Source of the DNA: Bdellovibrio bacteriovorus
Lineage (GTDB): Bacteria; Bdellovibrionota; Bdellovibrionia; Bdellovibrionales; Bdellovibrionaceae
DNA: 64,000 nt
Assembly: GCF_001592755.1 (NCBI RefSeq)
Contig: NZ_LUKF01000017.1
Coordinates: 186,001 to 250,000 of the forward strand
Direction of reading: 5' to 3'
The notes under the pieces were generated by a model. That model ran no database searches. It worked only from the letters and a program-made list of their open reading frames with translations, and was not told the origin of the DNA. Below are positions 43,301 through 52,501 of the stretch, one piece after another (the first letter of the stretch is position 1; every line of letters begins with the position of its first letter). The position numbers were made by a program, and so were the translations under genes.

Positions 43301-44298
43301 TAGAAAGCCTCGTCGAAAGCAACCGCACCGCTCACACCCACTTGGTAAGCAGAAACACGGCGTTCGAAGAAGTTTGCAAGCTCTTGCATGTCTTGAAGCT
43401 CCATGAACGAGAATGGATTTTTCACGTTGTAGCGTGGAGCAATGTTCAAGCTTTCAAGGCGTTGATCGGCGCAATACTCAAGATATTGGCGCATATCTTT
43501 TGCTGAAAGACCTGCAACACCCAGGTGAAGAACGTCATTAGCGAAGTCCATTTCACACTCGATAGCGTCTTCAAGCATTTGCACAACCATGTCTTCCATT
43601 TGTGAATTGAAAAGATCTGGTTCTTCTTTGCGAGCTGTTTTAATAACTTCGATCGCAAAAGCCATGTGCATAGACTCGTCACGGAACACCCAGTTTGTAC
43701 CAGATGCTAGACCCGCAAGAAGACCTTTTGAGCGCAAGAAGTAAACATAAGCAAAGGCTGCATAGAAGAACAAACCTTCCACGCAAGTTGCAAAGCAGAT
43801 CAAGTTCATCAAGAAACGACGACGATCTTCTTTGGTTTTTAGCTCGTTCAACTCGTTGATAGAATCAATCCATTTAAAGCAGAAATCGGCTTTCTTCTTG
43901 ATAGAAGGAATGTTTTCAATCGCCGAGAACGCTTCCGCGCGCTCATCTGGATTTGGGATGTAAGTGTCCAACAAAGTCAGATAGAACTGAACGTGCAAAG
44001 CTTCTTCATAAAGCTGGCGAGACAAGTACATACGGCCCTCAGGAGAGTTCACGTGTTTGTACAAGTTCAACACTAGGTTGTTACCAACGATAGAGTCACC
44101 TGTTGCAAAGAAAGCCACGAGGCGAGAGATCAAATGTCTTTCCGCTGGAGTCAATTTTGTGTGCAAGTCTACAAGGTCTGTAGAGAAATCAACTTCATCT
44201 ACAGTCCAAGTGTTTTTGATCCCGTTTTTGTACATTTCGTACATAACAGGGTATTTCATAGGGCGTAATGTAAGGTTAAAACCTGGATCTAAAATCAT
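43300..44298 (-). CDS. nrdB: ribonucleotide reductase class I beta subunit
   Basis: This encodes 332 residues. It carries the di-iron carboxylate/histidine sites and radical tyrosine with class Ia spacing: YEEALHVQFY has E-x2-H-x3-Y, and DESMHMAF has the second E-x2-H. The start MILDPGFNLTL at 44298 follows GGAG nine bases upstream; the frame is open to 44439, but that part crosses GC-rich hairpins and the nrdA end. It generates the tyrosyl radical used by NrdA. It is co-transcribed with nrdA. Confidence 0.95.
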   Translation of the reverse strand: MILDPGFNLTLRPMKYPVMYEMYKNGIKNTWTVDEVDFSTDLVDLHTKLTPAERHLISRLVAFFATGDSIVGNNLVLNLYKHVNSPEGRMYLSRQLYEEALHVQFYLTLLDTYIPNPDERAEAFSAIENIPSIKKKADFCFKWIDSINELNELKTKEDRRRFLMNLICFATCVEGLFFYAAFAYVYFLRSKGLLAGLASGTNWVFRDESMHMAFAIEVIKTARKEEPDLFNSQMEDMVVQMLEDAIECEMDFANDVLHLGVAGLSAKDMRQYLEYCADQRLESLNIAPRYNVKNPFSFMELQDMQELANFFERRVSAYQVGVSGAVAFDEAF

Positions 44299-44322
44299 AA
44301 AAACGTTCTCCGATGTATTTAC

Positions 44323-44395
44323 GCTCCCTCGTCCGGAGGGAGCTGGTTCAGCTACGGGCCCGCAGGGCCCTGCGCTCTCCGCGGCTACCGCCGCG
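44323..44395 (-). promoter_or_regulatory. three GC-rich hairpins between nrdA and nrdB
   Basis: Perfect stems: GCTCCCTC (44323-44330) with GAGGGAGC (44336-44343); a 14-bp palindrome CGCAGGGCCCTGCG (44361-44374), overlapping GGGCCC-gca-GGGCCC; and CGCGGC (44380-44385) with GCCGCG (44390-44395). No U-run follows. They may set the NrdA:NrdB ratio by mRNA processing or stability. Confidence 0.6.
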
Positions 44396-44396
44396 T

Positions 44397-46817
44397 CTAC
44401 TGACAAGCTTCGCAGGCTTCTGGGTTTTCCAGAGAGCAAGCGATCACTTCAGCGTCTGTGTAAGTCTTTTTTGGAGCTGCTTCAGCAGCAGGTGCTGGAG
44501 CGGCGTCCATTGAGTTGGCAGCTTCAGAAGTCATGCTTAAACCATTACCTGAAGTTCTGACTGTCGTTTTAGCAATCTTAGTTGCTGGACGAGAGCGAAG
44601 GTAATAAGTCGTTTTCACGCCTCTTTTCCATGCATACATGTACATAGAAGAAACTTTACCGATTGTTGGACTTTCCATGAACAAGTTCAAAGATTGAGCT
44701 TGGTCGATGTAAGCGCCACGATCGGCCGCCATGTCGATCAAAGACTTCATCGGGATTTCCCATACAGTGCGGTACAATTCTTTCAATTGCTGAGGAATTG
44801 CTGCCACGTCTTGGATAGAACCATCTTGAAGTTTGATTTCATTGCGAAGGTCTTCGTTCCACAAGCCCATAGTTTTCAAATCAGTAACTAGGTACTTGTT
44901 GATTTGCATGAACTCACCAGAAAGTGTTTCACGCTTAAACAAGTTAGAAACTTGTGGTTCGATCGCTTCGTAGCAACCCACGATAGAAGCAATTGTCGCT
45001 GTAGGCGCAATCGCGATCATCAAAGAGTTTCTCAAACCGTGCTTTTTGATTTTTTCTTTCAATTTCTCAAAGCGCTCTGGTTGAGACGGAGTCACACCCC
45101 AAAGGTCGTATTGCAACAAACCTTTAGAAGCTTTTGTTTGTTCATAAGCACCGTGAGGGCCGAATTGTTCAGCAAGCTCACAAGAAGTCACTAGCGCATT
45201 GTAGTAGATTTCTTCTTGGATCTTCGCTGACAAATCACGAGCCGCTGCCGAGTCAAAAGGAAGTTTCAATTGGAAGAAAGCATCCTGAAGACCCATCACA
45301 CCCAAACCTACTGGACGCCATTTGTGATTGGAGTCTTGAGCTGTTTGGATAGGGTAGAAGTTGATATCAACAACGCGGTCCAAATATTTCACAGCTGTGC
45401 GAACAGATTTCGCCAGTTTTTCGAAATTGAATTGACCGTTTTCAACGTGGCGACCCAAGTTCACAGAACCTAAGTTACAAACCGCAGTTTCAGAGTTGGA
45501 AGTCACTTCCAAGATCTCTGTGCAAAGGTTTGAAAGATGGATCACGTTGCCAGCTTCGCCTGTTTGGTTGGCCTTCAAGTTCGCGGCATCTTTAAACGTC
45601 ATCCAACCGTTACCAGTTTGTGCCAACGTTTTCATCATGCGCGAGTACAAATCACGTGCTTTGATTTGCTTTACGTACATTTTCTTAGCTTCGGCTTCTG
45701 CATAAGCCGCTTCGAACTCAGGACCATAAGTGTCCACGAAATGAGGCACGACACGTGGGTCGAACAAAGACCACATTTGGTCTGCTTCAACACGCCTCAT
45801 GAACAAATCTGGAACCCAGTTTGCCAAGTTCAAGTTGTGAGTACGTTTAGCTTCGTCACCTGTGTTGTCGCGAAGTTCAAGGAACTCTTCGATGTCAGCA
45901 TGCCATGTCTCTAGGTACACACAAGCCGCACCTTTACGTTTACCACCTTGGTTTACAGCCGCAACGGAAGAATCCATTGTTTTCAACCAAGGAATGATAC
46001 CGTTGGAGTGACCGTTTGTTCCTTTGATCAAAGAACCGCGGGAACGAACGCGAGAGTAGGCCACGCCGATACCGCCGGCAAATTTAGACAACAAAGCGAT
46101 GTCTGAATATTTGTCGTAGATCGCTTTCAAGTCATCTGCTGGAGAGTCCAAAAGATAACAAGAAGACATCTGAGGACGAGTTGTTCCAGAGTTGAACAAT
46201 GTTGGCGTTGAAGCCATGTAGTCATGAGAAGAGATCAAACGATAAAACTCGATAGCCTCTTCTACAGATTGAGCCAAACCACAAGCCACGCGCATGAAGA
46301 AGTATTGAGGAGTCTCGAACACTTGGCGAGAAGTTGGATTTTTCAATAGATAACGATCGTAAACAGTTCTTAGACCGAAGTATTCAAAACGGTCTGTGCG
46401 GTACGGTTCGATCGCGGCGCAAAGAGCGGCTTTATTAGCTTCTACGAATTTATAAGTCGCCTCAGACAACAGACCTACCGAGTGACCAAAAGCCACAGAG
46501 TCTGCGAAAGATTGAATTTTCTGAGAACGAACTTCTTCGTCAATATAGATAGAAAGAAGACGAGCAGCCAAACGAGAATACTCAGGCTCTTCACCGATCA
46601 ATAGGGAAGCCGTCTGAATACAAAGATTGTCGAGTTCGTTTGTTGTTGCGCCATCATAAAGACCACTGATTGCTTTCGTAGCAACACGTAGTGGGTCCAC
46701 TTGAGTCAGGCCCTGGCAGTTGCGAGTCACGCGTTCAACGATCTTTGTTACGTCGACCGGCTCCAGCGTGCCATCTCTTTTTTTAACTCTCATGATGTGA
46801 GCTGTTGTTTCCAACAT
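44397..46817 (-). CDS. nrdA: ribonucleotide reductase class I alpha subunit
   Basis: This encodes 806 residues. An N-terminal ATP cone (about 9-100, VKKRDGTLEPVDVTKIVERV) gives dATP feedback. The catalytic body has the STPTLFNSGT entry, NLCTEI with active-site cysteine and glutamate, and the APTATIASIVG loop. The C-terminal redox pair is C802-x2-C805. It reduces ribonucleotides to deoxyribonucleotides. SD AGAGGGG supports the start. The gene pair is preceded by about 500 bp without genes that probably holds its control region. Confidence 0.96.
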   Translation of the reverse strand: MLETTAHIMRVKKRDGTLEPVDVTKIVERVTRNCQGLTQVDPLRVATKAISGLYDGATTNELDNLCIQTASLLIGEEPEYSRLAARLLSIYIDEEVRSQKIQSFADSVAFGHSVGLLSEATYKFVEANKAALCAAIEPYRTDRFEYFGLRTVYDRYLLKNPTSRQVFETPQYFFMRVACGLAQSVEEAIEFYRLISSHDYMASTPTLFNSGTTRPQMSSCYLLDSPADDLKAIYDKYSDIALLSKFAGGIGVAYSRVRSRGSLIKGTNGHSNGIIPWLKTMDSSVAAVNQGGKRKGAACVYLETWHADIEEFLELRDNTGDEAKRTHNLNLANWVPDLFMRRVEADQMWSLFDPRVVPHFVDTYGPEFEAAYAEAEAKKMYVKQIKARDLYSRMMKTLAQTGNGWMTFKDAANLKANQTGEAGNVIHLSNLCTEILEVTSNSETAVCNLGSVNLGRHVENGQFNFEKLAKSVRTAVKYLDRVVDINFYPIQTAQDSNHKWRPVGLGVMGLQDAFFQLKLPFDSAAARDLSAKIQEEIYYNALVTSCELAEQFGPHGAYEQTKASKGLLQYDLWGVTPSQPERFEKLKEKIKKHGLRNSLMIAIAPTATIASIVGCYEAIEPQVSNLFKRETLSGEFMQINKYLVTDLKTMGLWNEDLRNEIKLQDGSIQDVAAIPQQLKELYRTVWEIPMKSLIDMAADRGAYIDQAQSLNLFMESPTIGKVSSMYMYAWKRGVKTTYYLRSRPATKIAKTTVRTSGNGLSMTSEAANSMDAAPAPAAEAAPKKTYTDAEVIACSLENPEACEACQ

Positions 46818-47324
46818 GGTGTATCCCCTCTGCCCCGTTCCATTTGGGCAAAAAAATCCCCGACCGATTTTTCACCCCTCGTAAAAAATCAGCTCGTGGC
46901 TCAATATATAAATGTGTGTTATTTTAGAGACTGAATCGCTAATCCTTAGCTGTTGGTCCAGAGTTGTTACTCGTCAACCTCCCTTAAGTGGCCGTCAGTT
47001 CTTCTTTCGGCTTACCCCTATATCTAGGGGTCTCTTTCAGGTGCCTCATCAATAAGGCGGGTATCGATCTCAATTCCAACTGTGTAATTCTTTCTTCGAA
47101 GTTGCAAGAATATTTTTTGGGATAACGCCAACTTTTTTGTGACGTTGCTCATCAATTAAGCAGATTCGGTGAAGCGCTTGACATAAAACTGCTGCAAACA
47201 AAATTAGCAAGAGCTGATGATTTTACCTCGTAAAACCAAGGTCCAGTTAGAAAAGTCTGTTTTTAGCTGTTTTAAACGGGAATTTCCCTGTACTGATCTT
47301 ACACGATCTTAAATTGTACAGAAA
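46818..47324 (-). promoter_or_regulatory. 507-bp gene-free control region of nrdAB
   Basis: No coding sequence is visible. On the nrdA strand there are several dyads: ACCCCTA/TAGGGGT (47014-47031), GAGT/ACTC (46961-46972), GCTAA/TTAGC (46938-46950). Close to the SD, three segments can pair in two exclusive ways: AAAAAATC (46883-46890) with GATTTTTC (46866-46873), or the latter with AAAAAAATC (46850-46858). A degenerate NrdR-like box surrounds 46901-46912 (TTTATATATTG on the minus strand). I could not place the promoter. Confidence 0.45.
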
Positions 47325-48332
47325 CTAAGCATGAGTTGTAGCAAGCGGGACGGATTTTCTTTGCAAAACGGACTGCAAATCCAAATCACCCGGTGTTTCC
47401 GCGATAAATTTCTGTGATTGATAGGACTTTCTCGCACGTAAATAGTCGATGATGTACTGGTGCGTACCCATTTTATCCTTCGTCCATTCCGGCGCTACAA
47501 GCTCGTCCCAGCGCGAAGAGTACGCGGCCAGCCGGTGCATCGCAAAGCGCGGCGAAAGATGCTGCAAGAAAAGTTCAACCCGGTGAGCGTAAGTATCGCG
47601 ATCAATCGGAGTGAATTCCCCCGCGTGGTACATGCCCTCTAAAGGCGTGTTCTTTAATACGTGCAAATTGTGAAGCTTCACGTTCGTGATAGGAAGTGTG
47701 TTTACGATCTCGGCGGTTTTCACAATGTGATCGTCTGTCTCTCCCGGGTTTCCGAAGATCAAATGAATTCCCAAATCCACTTTCGTGTTTTCCGCGATTT
47801 TGTGAACGGCCTCTAGCGAAGCTTCCGCAGTATGTCCACGTCGCATGAACTCCAGTTGGTCATTGAAGAAACTTTGCACTCCCAGTTCAACCGCGACGAA
47901 GGACTTTTCGTGATACTCTTGCCACATATCCAAAACCGCTTTTGAAAGACAGTCCGGGCGCGTTCCTAAGGTGAAGCCTTTCACCCATGGATAAGAAAGA
48001 GCGACGTCGAAGTTGTGACGAAGAGCCGACACTTTCGTAAACGTATTTGTGTAAGCTTGGAAGTAGATCAAGAAAGCTTTGGCATTATAGCGCGCACCAA
48101 TCTTAGATTGATAAGTTTCAATTTGATGGCGCAGCTCCATAGAAAGGCTTTCCGCGTTGGCGGCAGATCCCCAGACATCGCAAAATACGCAAGTCTGCAT
48201 GCCTTTAAGACCGCGGCGGTTGGGACAATCATCCACGACAGAGACCGGCACCTTATAAACCTTTTCGCCAAAGAGCTTATTGTAGTGCTCACTGATTGTA
48301 TGATAGGGAAGTCCTAACCAGCCTTTTTCCAT
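47325..48332 (-). CDS. radical SAM protein, TIGR01212/YhcC family
   Basis: This encodes 335 residues with the unusual radical SAM cluster C36-x11-C48-x2-C51 (CPNRRGLKGMQTCVFC), characteristic of the YhcC/TIGR01212 family. Other family parts are FLIYFQAYTNTF, ELGVQSF and GIHLIFGNPGET. The reaction is unknown in the family. It is divergent from the MnmC-like gene by 34 bases. Confidence 0.9.
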   Translation of the reverse strand: MEKGWLGLPYHTISEHYNKLFGEKVYKVPVSVVDDCPNRRGLKGMQTCVFCDVWGSAANAESLSMELRHQIETYQSKIGARYNAKAFLIYFQAYTNTFTKVSALRHNFDVALSYPWVKGFTLGTRPDCLSKAVLDMWQEYHEKSFVAVELGVQSFFNDQLEFMRRGHTAEASLEAVHKIAENTKVDLGIHLIFGNPGETDDHIVKTAEIVNTLPITNVKLHNLHVLKNTPLEGMYHAGEFTPIDRDTYAHRVELFLQHLSPRFAMHRLAAYSSRWDELVAPEWTKDKMGTHQYIIDYLRARKSYQSQKFIAETPGDLDLQSVLQRKSVPLATTHA

Positions 48333-48366
48333 AGGTTCTTGTACAAGTTTCTACTGCGGGAAGTCA

Positions 48367-49122
48367 ATGAAAGCGTGGAGCGATATAGGGTTTGAAATCG
48401 AAATCACCGGGGATCAAAGCCCTTCTTTGCGTCTATTGCAGTCCGTAGATCCTGCGAAAGACAGGGGCGAATCCATGCACCACTCTGGCGGTGCCTGTAC
48501 TGAAACTTTGCTGATCTATGGCGAACCGATCAAAGAGACTCTGCAGAAAATAGAAAAACCTCATTTTTTAATCGTCGGCTTAGGGTTGGGCTACATCGAG
48601 AGCGTCATTGCCCGCGAAGCTCTTTTGCAAAAGAAGTCGGCCTCGGACGTGGGGATGATCACGAGCTACGAAAGTGTTCCCGAATTGCGTGAGTTCTTTT
48701 TTAGGTGGCTTCATGATGACAAAGACACTCTTCACCCTGAAGTGATAAACACTTACGAACAAATGTTAGAAGCGATCGTCAGAGACACTGATTTAACGAG
48801 TGAGGCCGTGAAAGCTTTCTTGGTCGAACACTTCCGAAAGCCCGTCGATATTTTTTCTGCGCTTGATAAAGATGTCAGGCTGGTGTCGAAATATCACTGC
48901 ATCCTTTACGATGCGTTCAGTTCAAAAACGTCCCCCTTTCTTTGGGAAGAAGAATTTCTGAATTCTCTTCTAGAGCAAGGTTCATCTTCGTCGTGCATTT
49001 TATCCACTTATGCGTGCAAGGGGTCCCTTAAAAGAGCCCTCAAGAATCACGGCTTTGAAGTGATTGTGCGAGAAGGTTTCCAAGGAAAACGCAATTCCAC
49101 TTTGGGTGTGAAAAATCTCTAG
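48367..49122 (+). CDS. MnmC-like SAM-dependent methyltransferase
   Basis: This encodes 251 residues of the methyltransf_30/MnmC N-domain type: SAM loop LIVGLGLGYIES, YESVPELREFF, DAFSSKTSPFLWEEEFL (the family's DAF-P-K-P-LW motif) and the C-terminal GFQGKRNSTLG. In MnmC this domain methylates aminomethyl-uridine at tRNA position 34; the fused oxidase domain is absent here. Stand-alone forms occur in other bacteria. The substrate remains an inference. Confidence 0.82.
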   Translation: MKAWSDIGFEIEITGDQSPSLRLLQSVDPAKDRGESMHHSGGACTETLLIYGEPIKETLQKIEKPHFLIVGLGLGYIESVIAREALLQKKSASDVGMITSYESVPELREFFFRWLHDDKDTLHPEVINTYEQMLEAIVRDTDLTSEAVKAFLVEHFRKPVDIFSALDKDVRLVSKYHCILYDAFSSKTSPFLWEEEFLNSLLEQGSSSSCILSTYACKGSLKRALKNHGFEVIVREGFQGKRNSTLGVKNL

Positions 49123-49190
49123 CTTAATTGTGACTTAAAATTGTTTATTTAAGTCTTGATAAAAGACGCTAATAAACTTTAACTAGTCGT

Positions 49191-49895
49191 ATGTTCTCTT
49201 TCTCTCGGTATGTTTTTACCGCTCTTATTTTGATGTCGGCTTGCGGTTTTGCAAAAACCGTCGAGCTGGCGACGTTTCCTATTCCATTAATGGTGGAAGA
49301 TTCCGAGCGCGGGCTTTTTGTGAACCTCACGAAAGAGATTGGCAAACGCACAAATAAAAAAATTCATATCAGTGTTTATCCCACTGGAAAAGCTTTGCTG
49401 GCTTTTAGTGGAAATAAAGTTCAAGGAATTTTTCCCGGCTTGGATGTTTCTATTCCGAAAAGATCGGCCAGATCCAGTGCCTTTTACGTCAAGGTGGATC
49501 ACATCTTTTTTAGAAAAGGTCAGACGCTGGAAAGTGTGAAAGATCTTGAAGGTAAAAAAGTCGGTTTGACCTTCCGTTATCCTTATTCGAAAGAACTTCT
49601 TCTGAATAAGAAAATCAAATTTGAATTTGCCGCCGATGATGTCTTGAATATGCGAAAGCTGGCGCAAGGCCAAATTGATGCCTTCATCGTCGAAGAGCGT
49701 TCGGGTTTAAAAGCTCTGCAATTGAGTGGCGAAAAAGACATTCTTTTCAACAAAGAGAAACCGATAGCTCAGCAGGAAGTTTTTTATGCCTTTCAGAATG
49801 ATGAAGAGGGTAAAGAGCTTGCCGAAATTTTCACGAAGACTATTGAAGCCATGAAAAAAGATGGAAGCTTACAGCGCCTGCTGGTCAGTCCTTAA
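49191..49895 (+). CDS. amino-acid-type (SBP_bac_3) binding protein
   Basis: This encodes 234 residues with an N-terminal signal that could be type I or a lipoprotein signal (LILMSAC). The body follows solute-binding family 3: VELATFPIPLMVEDSERGLFVNLTKEI, LEGKKVGLTFRYPYSKELL, GQIDAFIVEERSGL. No transporter genes adjoin it. It could sense or bind amino acids or polar solutes for a distant system. It converges with the C45 gene. Confidence 0.82.
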   Translation: MFSFSRYVFTALILMSACGFAKTVELATFPIPLMVEDSERGLFVNLTKEIGKRTNKKIHISVYPTGKALLAFSGNKVQGIFPGLDVSIPKRSARSSAFYVKVDHIFFRKGQTLESVKDLEGKKVGLTFRYPYSKELLLNKKIKFEFAADDVLNMRKLAQGQIDAFIVEERSGLKALQLSGEKDILFNKEKPIAQQEVFYAFQNDEEGKELAEIFTKTIEAMKKDGSLQRLLVSP

Positions 49896-49931
49896 AAAAG
49901 GAAAGGGCCTCGTCGGGTCCTGACGAAGCCC
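49892..49931 (-). terminator. terminator of the GH3-LysE-C45 operon
   Basis: GGGCCTCGTC (49905-49914) pairs with GACGAAGCCC (49922-49931) with one mismatch. The A-rich run 49894-49904 becomes the U-tract on the minus strand, so it ends the operon that finishes at 49938. Confidence 0.75.
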
Positions 49932-49937
49932 CCGGGA

Positions 49938-51917
49938 CTACTCGACAGTCCCTAAACGAATTTCTGAATCCAGGACAATGTATAGCTGCGCCTCTTCCTG
50001 AAGGCTCCACTGCAAGTCATAAAGTTCGCTCTGACTTGGATATTTTTGGATGAGTTCGGTCAGAGTCTTTTGCGCTTCCTTGCGAGAACTTTGTTGAAGT
50101 GCTTTGTTTTTATGTGTTTGTGGTTTCAATGTTTCCGCACGGAACTTCCACAGATCTAATTGAAACTTTTCATAGGGATGCAAAGTCGTGCCGATGCGGA
50201 CTGAGATTTCTTCCAGTCGTTCCAGGCTTTCGGTAAGATCTATGAACGCCTCGTCGCGCTTGCCTGCCATTATGGCCTTAGCCGCTCTCTGAACTTTGAT
50301 ACGGGCCCACATAAAGTGGTACGGGAACTCATAAATGCCGGCACTCCTAGCTTGTTCAGACGCCTGATTAATAAGACCTAAAGTTCTATCAAATCCCGCT
50401 AAGGTGTGATGATCAGCTTCGTTTGTCAGATACGCTTGAACATAATATTTCATGGAATCATACCAGGCCGTTTTTTCGGGATCCTCCCACGCTTTTTTTA
50501 CGCCCAAAACTTCGATGGGCGAATTTGGATTCGTACTTAAACGAAAGCCGATGAACGGAGAACGATTGGTAGGATAAGTTTCAGCGACACTCATCCACCA
50601 TTCTTGTCTTTCGGGAATCATCACATGAGTGGCCGCTGTATACACCTTCGTGGTGGTGCGACCGAAGCTGCGTGCACCCACAAGTTCATCGGTGTGACCG
50701 CTCAAGCGATTTATCACCCATTGCGCGTCAATATGGCCGAAGTCTTCCTTTATTGTTCTTTGAACATGAGAAAGACGGGCGCGAGTTTCCAGTGTTTTAT
50801 TCAGACTGTACTCATAACCTTCAGCGCTCGTTGCGGCTGCAACAAAATGGTTACTCTGGCCCAAGTAAGTGTTTTTTGAACGACGGGCCACGGCCACGGT
50901 ATTTCCACTAAGCTCTATAGAAGCGGCCTCATCGGTTTTAGAATCCGAAATAAAGAAGGTCCAAGCCCCAAAGCCCTTTCTTGTTTGAATCATGGCAATG
51001 GCTTCATTCAAAGTTTTAGCTTTCATTAAAATAGAGTGCAGTAAATAGGGGGCAACATCCGACTGGCCTGATTCGTAACGAATCTGTGTTCCTTCCGTCT
51101 GCAGTTCATGCAGACTTACTGCTAGACCGTAGTTGTTGATGCCACTGATGCCACCGGCATAGTGCAAACCCGCGGAAGCCAGACCTGCGGAGGTCATACC
51201 GTTGCGCTGACGATTGATCACAATGACTTGGTTTGTTTCATAAAAACCCAAAAGACCTGTATCAAAGTTTCTGCCATGAACGAGGGCTCCCTCCGTGGAG
51301 CTTGTCGCCGATGCACTAATCCCTGTGCACCCCATTTTAATAGAACGAAGACCTTGAGCGAGCTTCTTAAAAGGCTTTAAAAGAGCATGGCCCACAAAGT
51401 AAGGCGCACAGGAAGCAAACACCTTCATTTTTCCTTTGCGGGGATTTTCATCCAGCAATCTTTGCATGGAGTCCGTAAAGATTGAAAACTCCACCATGTA
51501 GTTGCTCTCTTCAAATTCACTCCAGCCGACCTTGCTGCCTGCATCTTTGAGGCCGCGATAAAGATTTTTAAGACCACTTTTAAATTCGTCAGACACACTG
51601 GCGCGATAGTTATCCATCACGCATTTTTTAATCAGAAGAATTTGCTCCCGGTCTTTAGGTGAAAGTTCGGCGAAGGCTCTTTGCACTTGAGTTTGCACGC
51701 CCGCTAAGACGCCTTTTTCAATTTCTTTGCGCAGAAATAGACCGTGATAATAAGCCGTTTCAGAAAATCCGCCTTGCAGATCTAAAACATGGACTTTGTT
51801 CTTTGCACCTTCGGCGCCACAAATAAAATGTTTTTGTCCCTGAAGCTCTTGCACCAACGTGCAGTCGGCATAGGAAAACACTGGAAGAAGCAATAATAAG
51901 GCGATGATATTTTTCAT
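49938..51917 (-). CDS. secreted C45-family (acyltransferase-type) Ntn enzyme
   Basis: This encodes 659 residues with a signal peptide (LLLLPVFSYA). The C45 signature is present: G196-C197 in KMGCTGISASAT, where penicillin acyltransferase cleaves itself to free a nucleophilic cysteine, then VHGRNFDTG and SGINNYGLAVS. The C-terminal 150 residues are helical, perhaps TPR-like. Family members form or break N-acyl amide bonds. It is the last gene of a coupled operon (ATGA overlap with lysE), after a LysE exporter and a GH3 ligase, which suggests the amide made by GH3 is its substrate or product (inference). Confidence 0.83.
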   Translation of the reverse strand: MKNIIALLLLLPVFSYADCTLVQELQGQKHFICGAEGAKNKVHVLDLQGGFSETAYYHGLFLRKEIEKGVLAGVQTQVQRAFAELSPKDREQILLIKKCVMDNYRASVSDEFKSGLKNLYRGLKDAGSKVGWSEFEESNYMVEFSIFTDSMQRLLDENPRKGKMKVFASCAPYFVGHALLKPFKKLAQGLRSIKMGCTGISASATSSTEGALVHGRNFDTGLLGFYETNQVIVINRQRNGMTSAGLASAGLHYAGGISGINNYGLAVSLHELQTEGTQIRYESGQSDVAPYLLHSILMKAKTLNEAIAMIQTRKGFGAWTFFISDSKTDEAASIELSGNTVAVARRSKNTYLGQSNHFVAAATSAEGYEYSLNKTLETRARLSHVQRTIKEDFGHIDAQWVINRLSGHTDELVGARSFGRTTTKVYTAATHVMIPERQEWWMSVAETYPTNRSPFIGFRLSTNPNSPIEVLGVKKAWEDPEKTAWYDSMKYYVQAYLTNEADHHTLAGFDRTLGLINQASEQARSAGIYEFPYHFMWARIKVQRAAKAIMAGKRDEAFIDLTESLERLEEISVRIGTTLHPYEKFQLDLWKFRAETLKPQTHKNKALQQSSRKEAQKTLTELIQKYPSQSELYDLQWSLQEEAQLYIVLDSEIRLGTVE

Positions 51918-52501
51918 AAAATTCCCAATGAGAGATAGGCTGAAAAAGTTAAAAATCCACAGGCCGCTACAACTTCAATTTTGCGAAGAAAACCTTGAAG
52001 GTGATTTTTGAATTGTCGGATTGTAAACAGCAGTAAAATAAAACTGACTAGGAAGGCGGCCAGATAAGTGATGGCGCCCATCCACAGAGTCAAACCGTTT
52101 TCGTTTGCGACATTAGCGAAGAGGCCCGCATAAATAAAAACCAGATGAAAGTTCGCCATCGTTAAAAGAAAGCTTTTCTTAAATGACGGGCGAATCAGCA
52201 GCTCTTCTTTCAGAAAAGAACTGTCAGTGTTTTTTTGAAGGAAAAGAATTTTTACCGAGTAAAGCACTAAGCATAAGACAGTCAGCACGGTCAAAAGGGC
52301 TTTAAGCCAAGCCTCTTGAAGTAAAGGACTCTTTAACAACATCAAAGCCAAGGCAATATATACGATATCTCCCAGAAGAAAGCCCGCAATGGACTTCCAG
52401 GGCCAAGAACGGTCGCGCACCAAGCTGCGAATAATATTAAAACTCGCCGGCCCCAGAGCAAATGCAGAAAGAAATCCGATGATCATCAGCCAAAGAATCA
52501 T
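51914..52501 (-). CDS. LysE/RhtB-type exporter
   Basis: This encodes 195 residues and six membrane segments. The opening FLSAFALGPASFNIIRS matches the LysE family's G-x-P-G-P-x region in variant form (no second proline-glycine). Family members export amino acids and derivatives such as homoserine lactone. Both neighbours overlap by ATGA, so translation is coupled. Its place between an acyl-acid ligase and an acyl amide enzyme makes an amino acid conjugate a plausible cargo (inference). Confidence 0.82.
   Translation of the reverse strand: MILWLMIIGFLSAFALGPASFNIIRSLVRDRSWPWKSIAGFLLGDIVYIALALMLLKSPLLQEAWLKALLTVLTVLCLVLYSVKILFLQKNTDSSFLKEELLIRPSFKKSFLLTMANFHLVFIYAGLFANVANENGLTLWMGAITYLAAFLVSFILLLFTIRQFKNHLQGFLRKIEVVAACGFLTFSAYLSLGIL

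Noticed and set aside
44299-44439. 47-residue N-terminal extension of NrdB
   Set aside because: It runs through GC-rich hairpins and the nrdA 3' end, is unlike any NrdB, and the ATG at 44298 has an SD.
46895-46925. Functional pair of NrdR boxes upstream of nrdA
   Set aside because: Only one degenerate box (about 10 of 16 positions) is visible, and no second copy lies at the usual 31-32 bp spacing.
46818-47324. GEMM-type c-di-GMP riboswitch or the abundant merRNA known from Bdellovibrio
   Set aside because: The conserved GACGCAAAGC-type core was not found in this leader or noticed elsewhere in the window.
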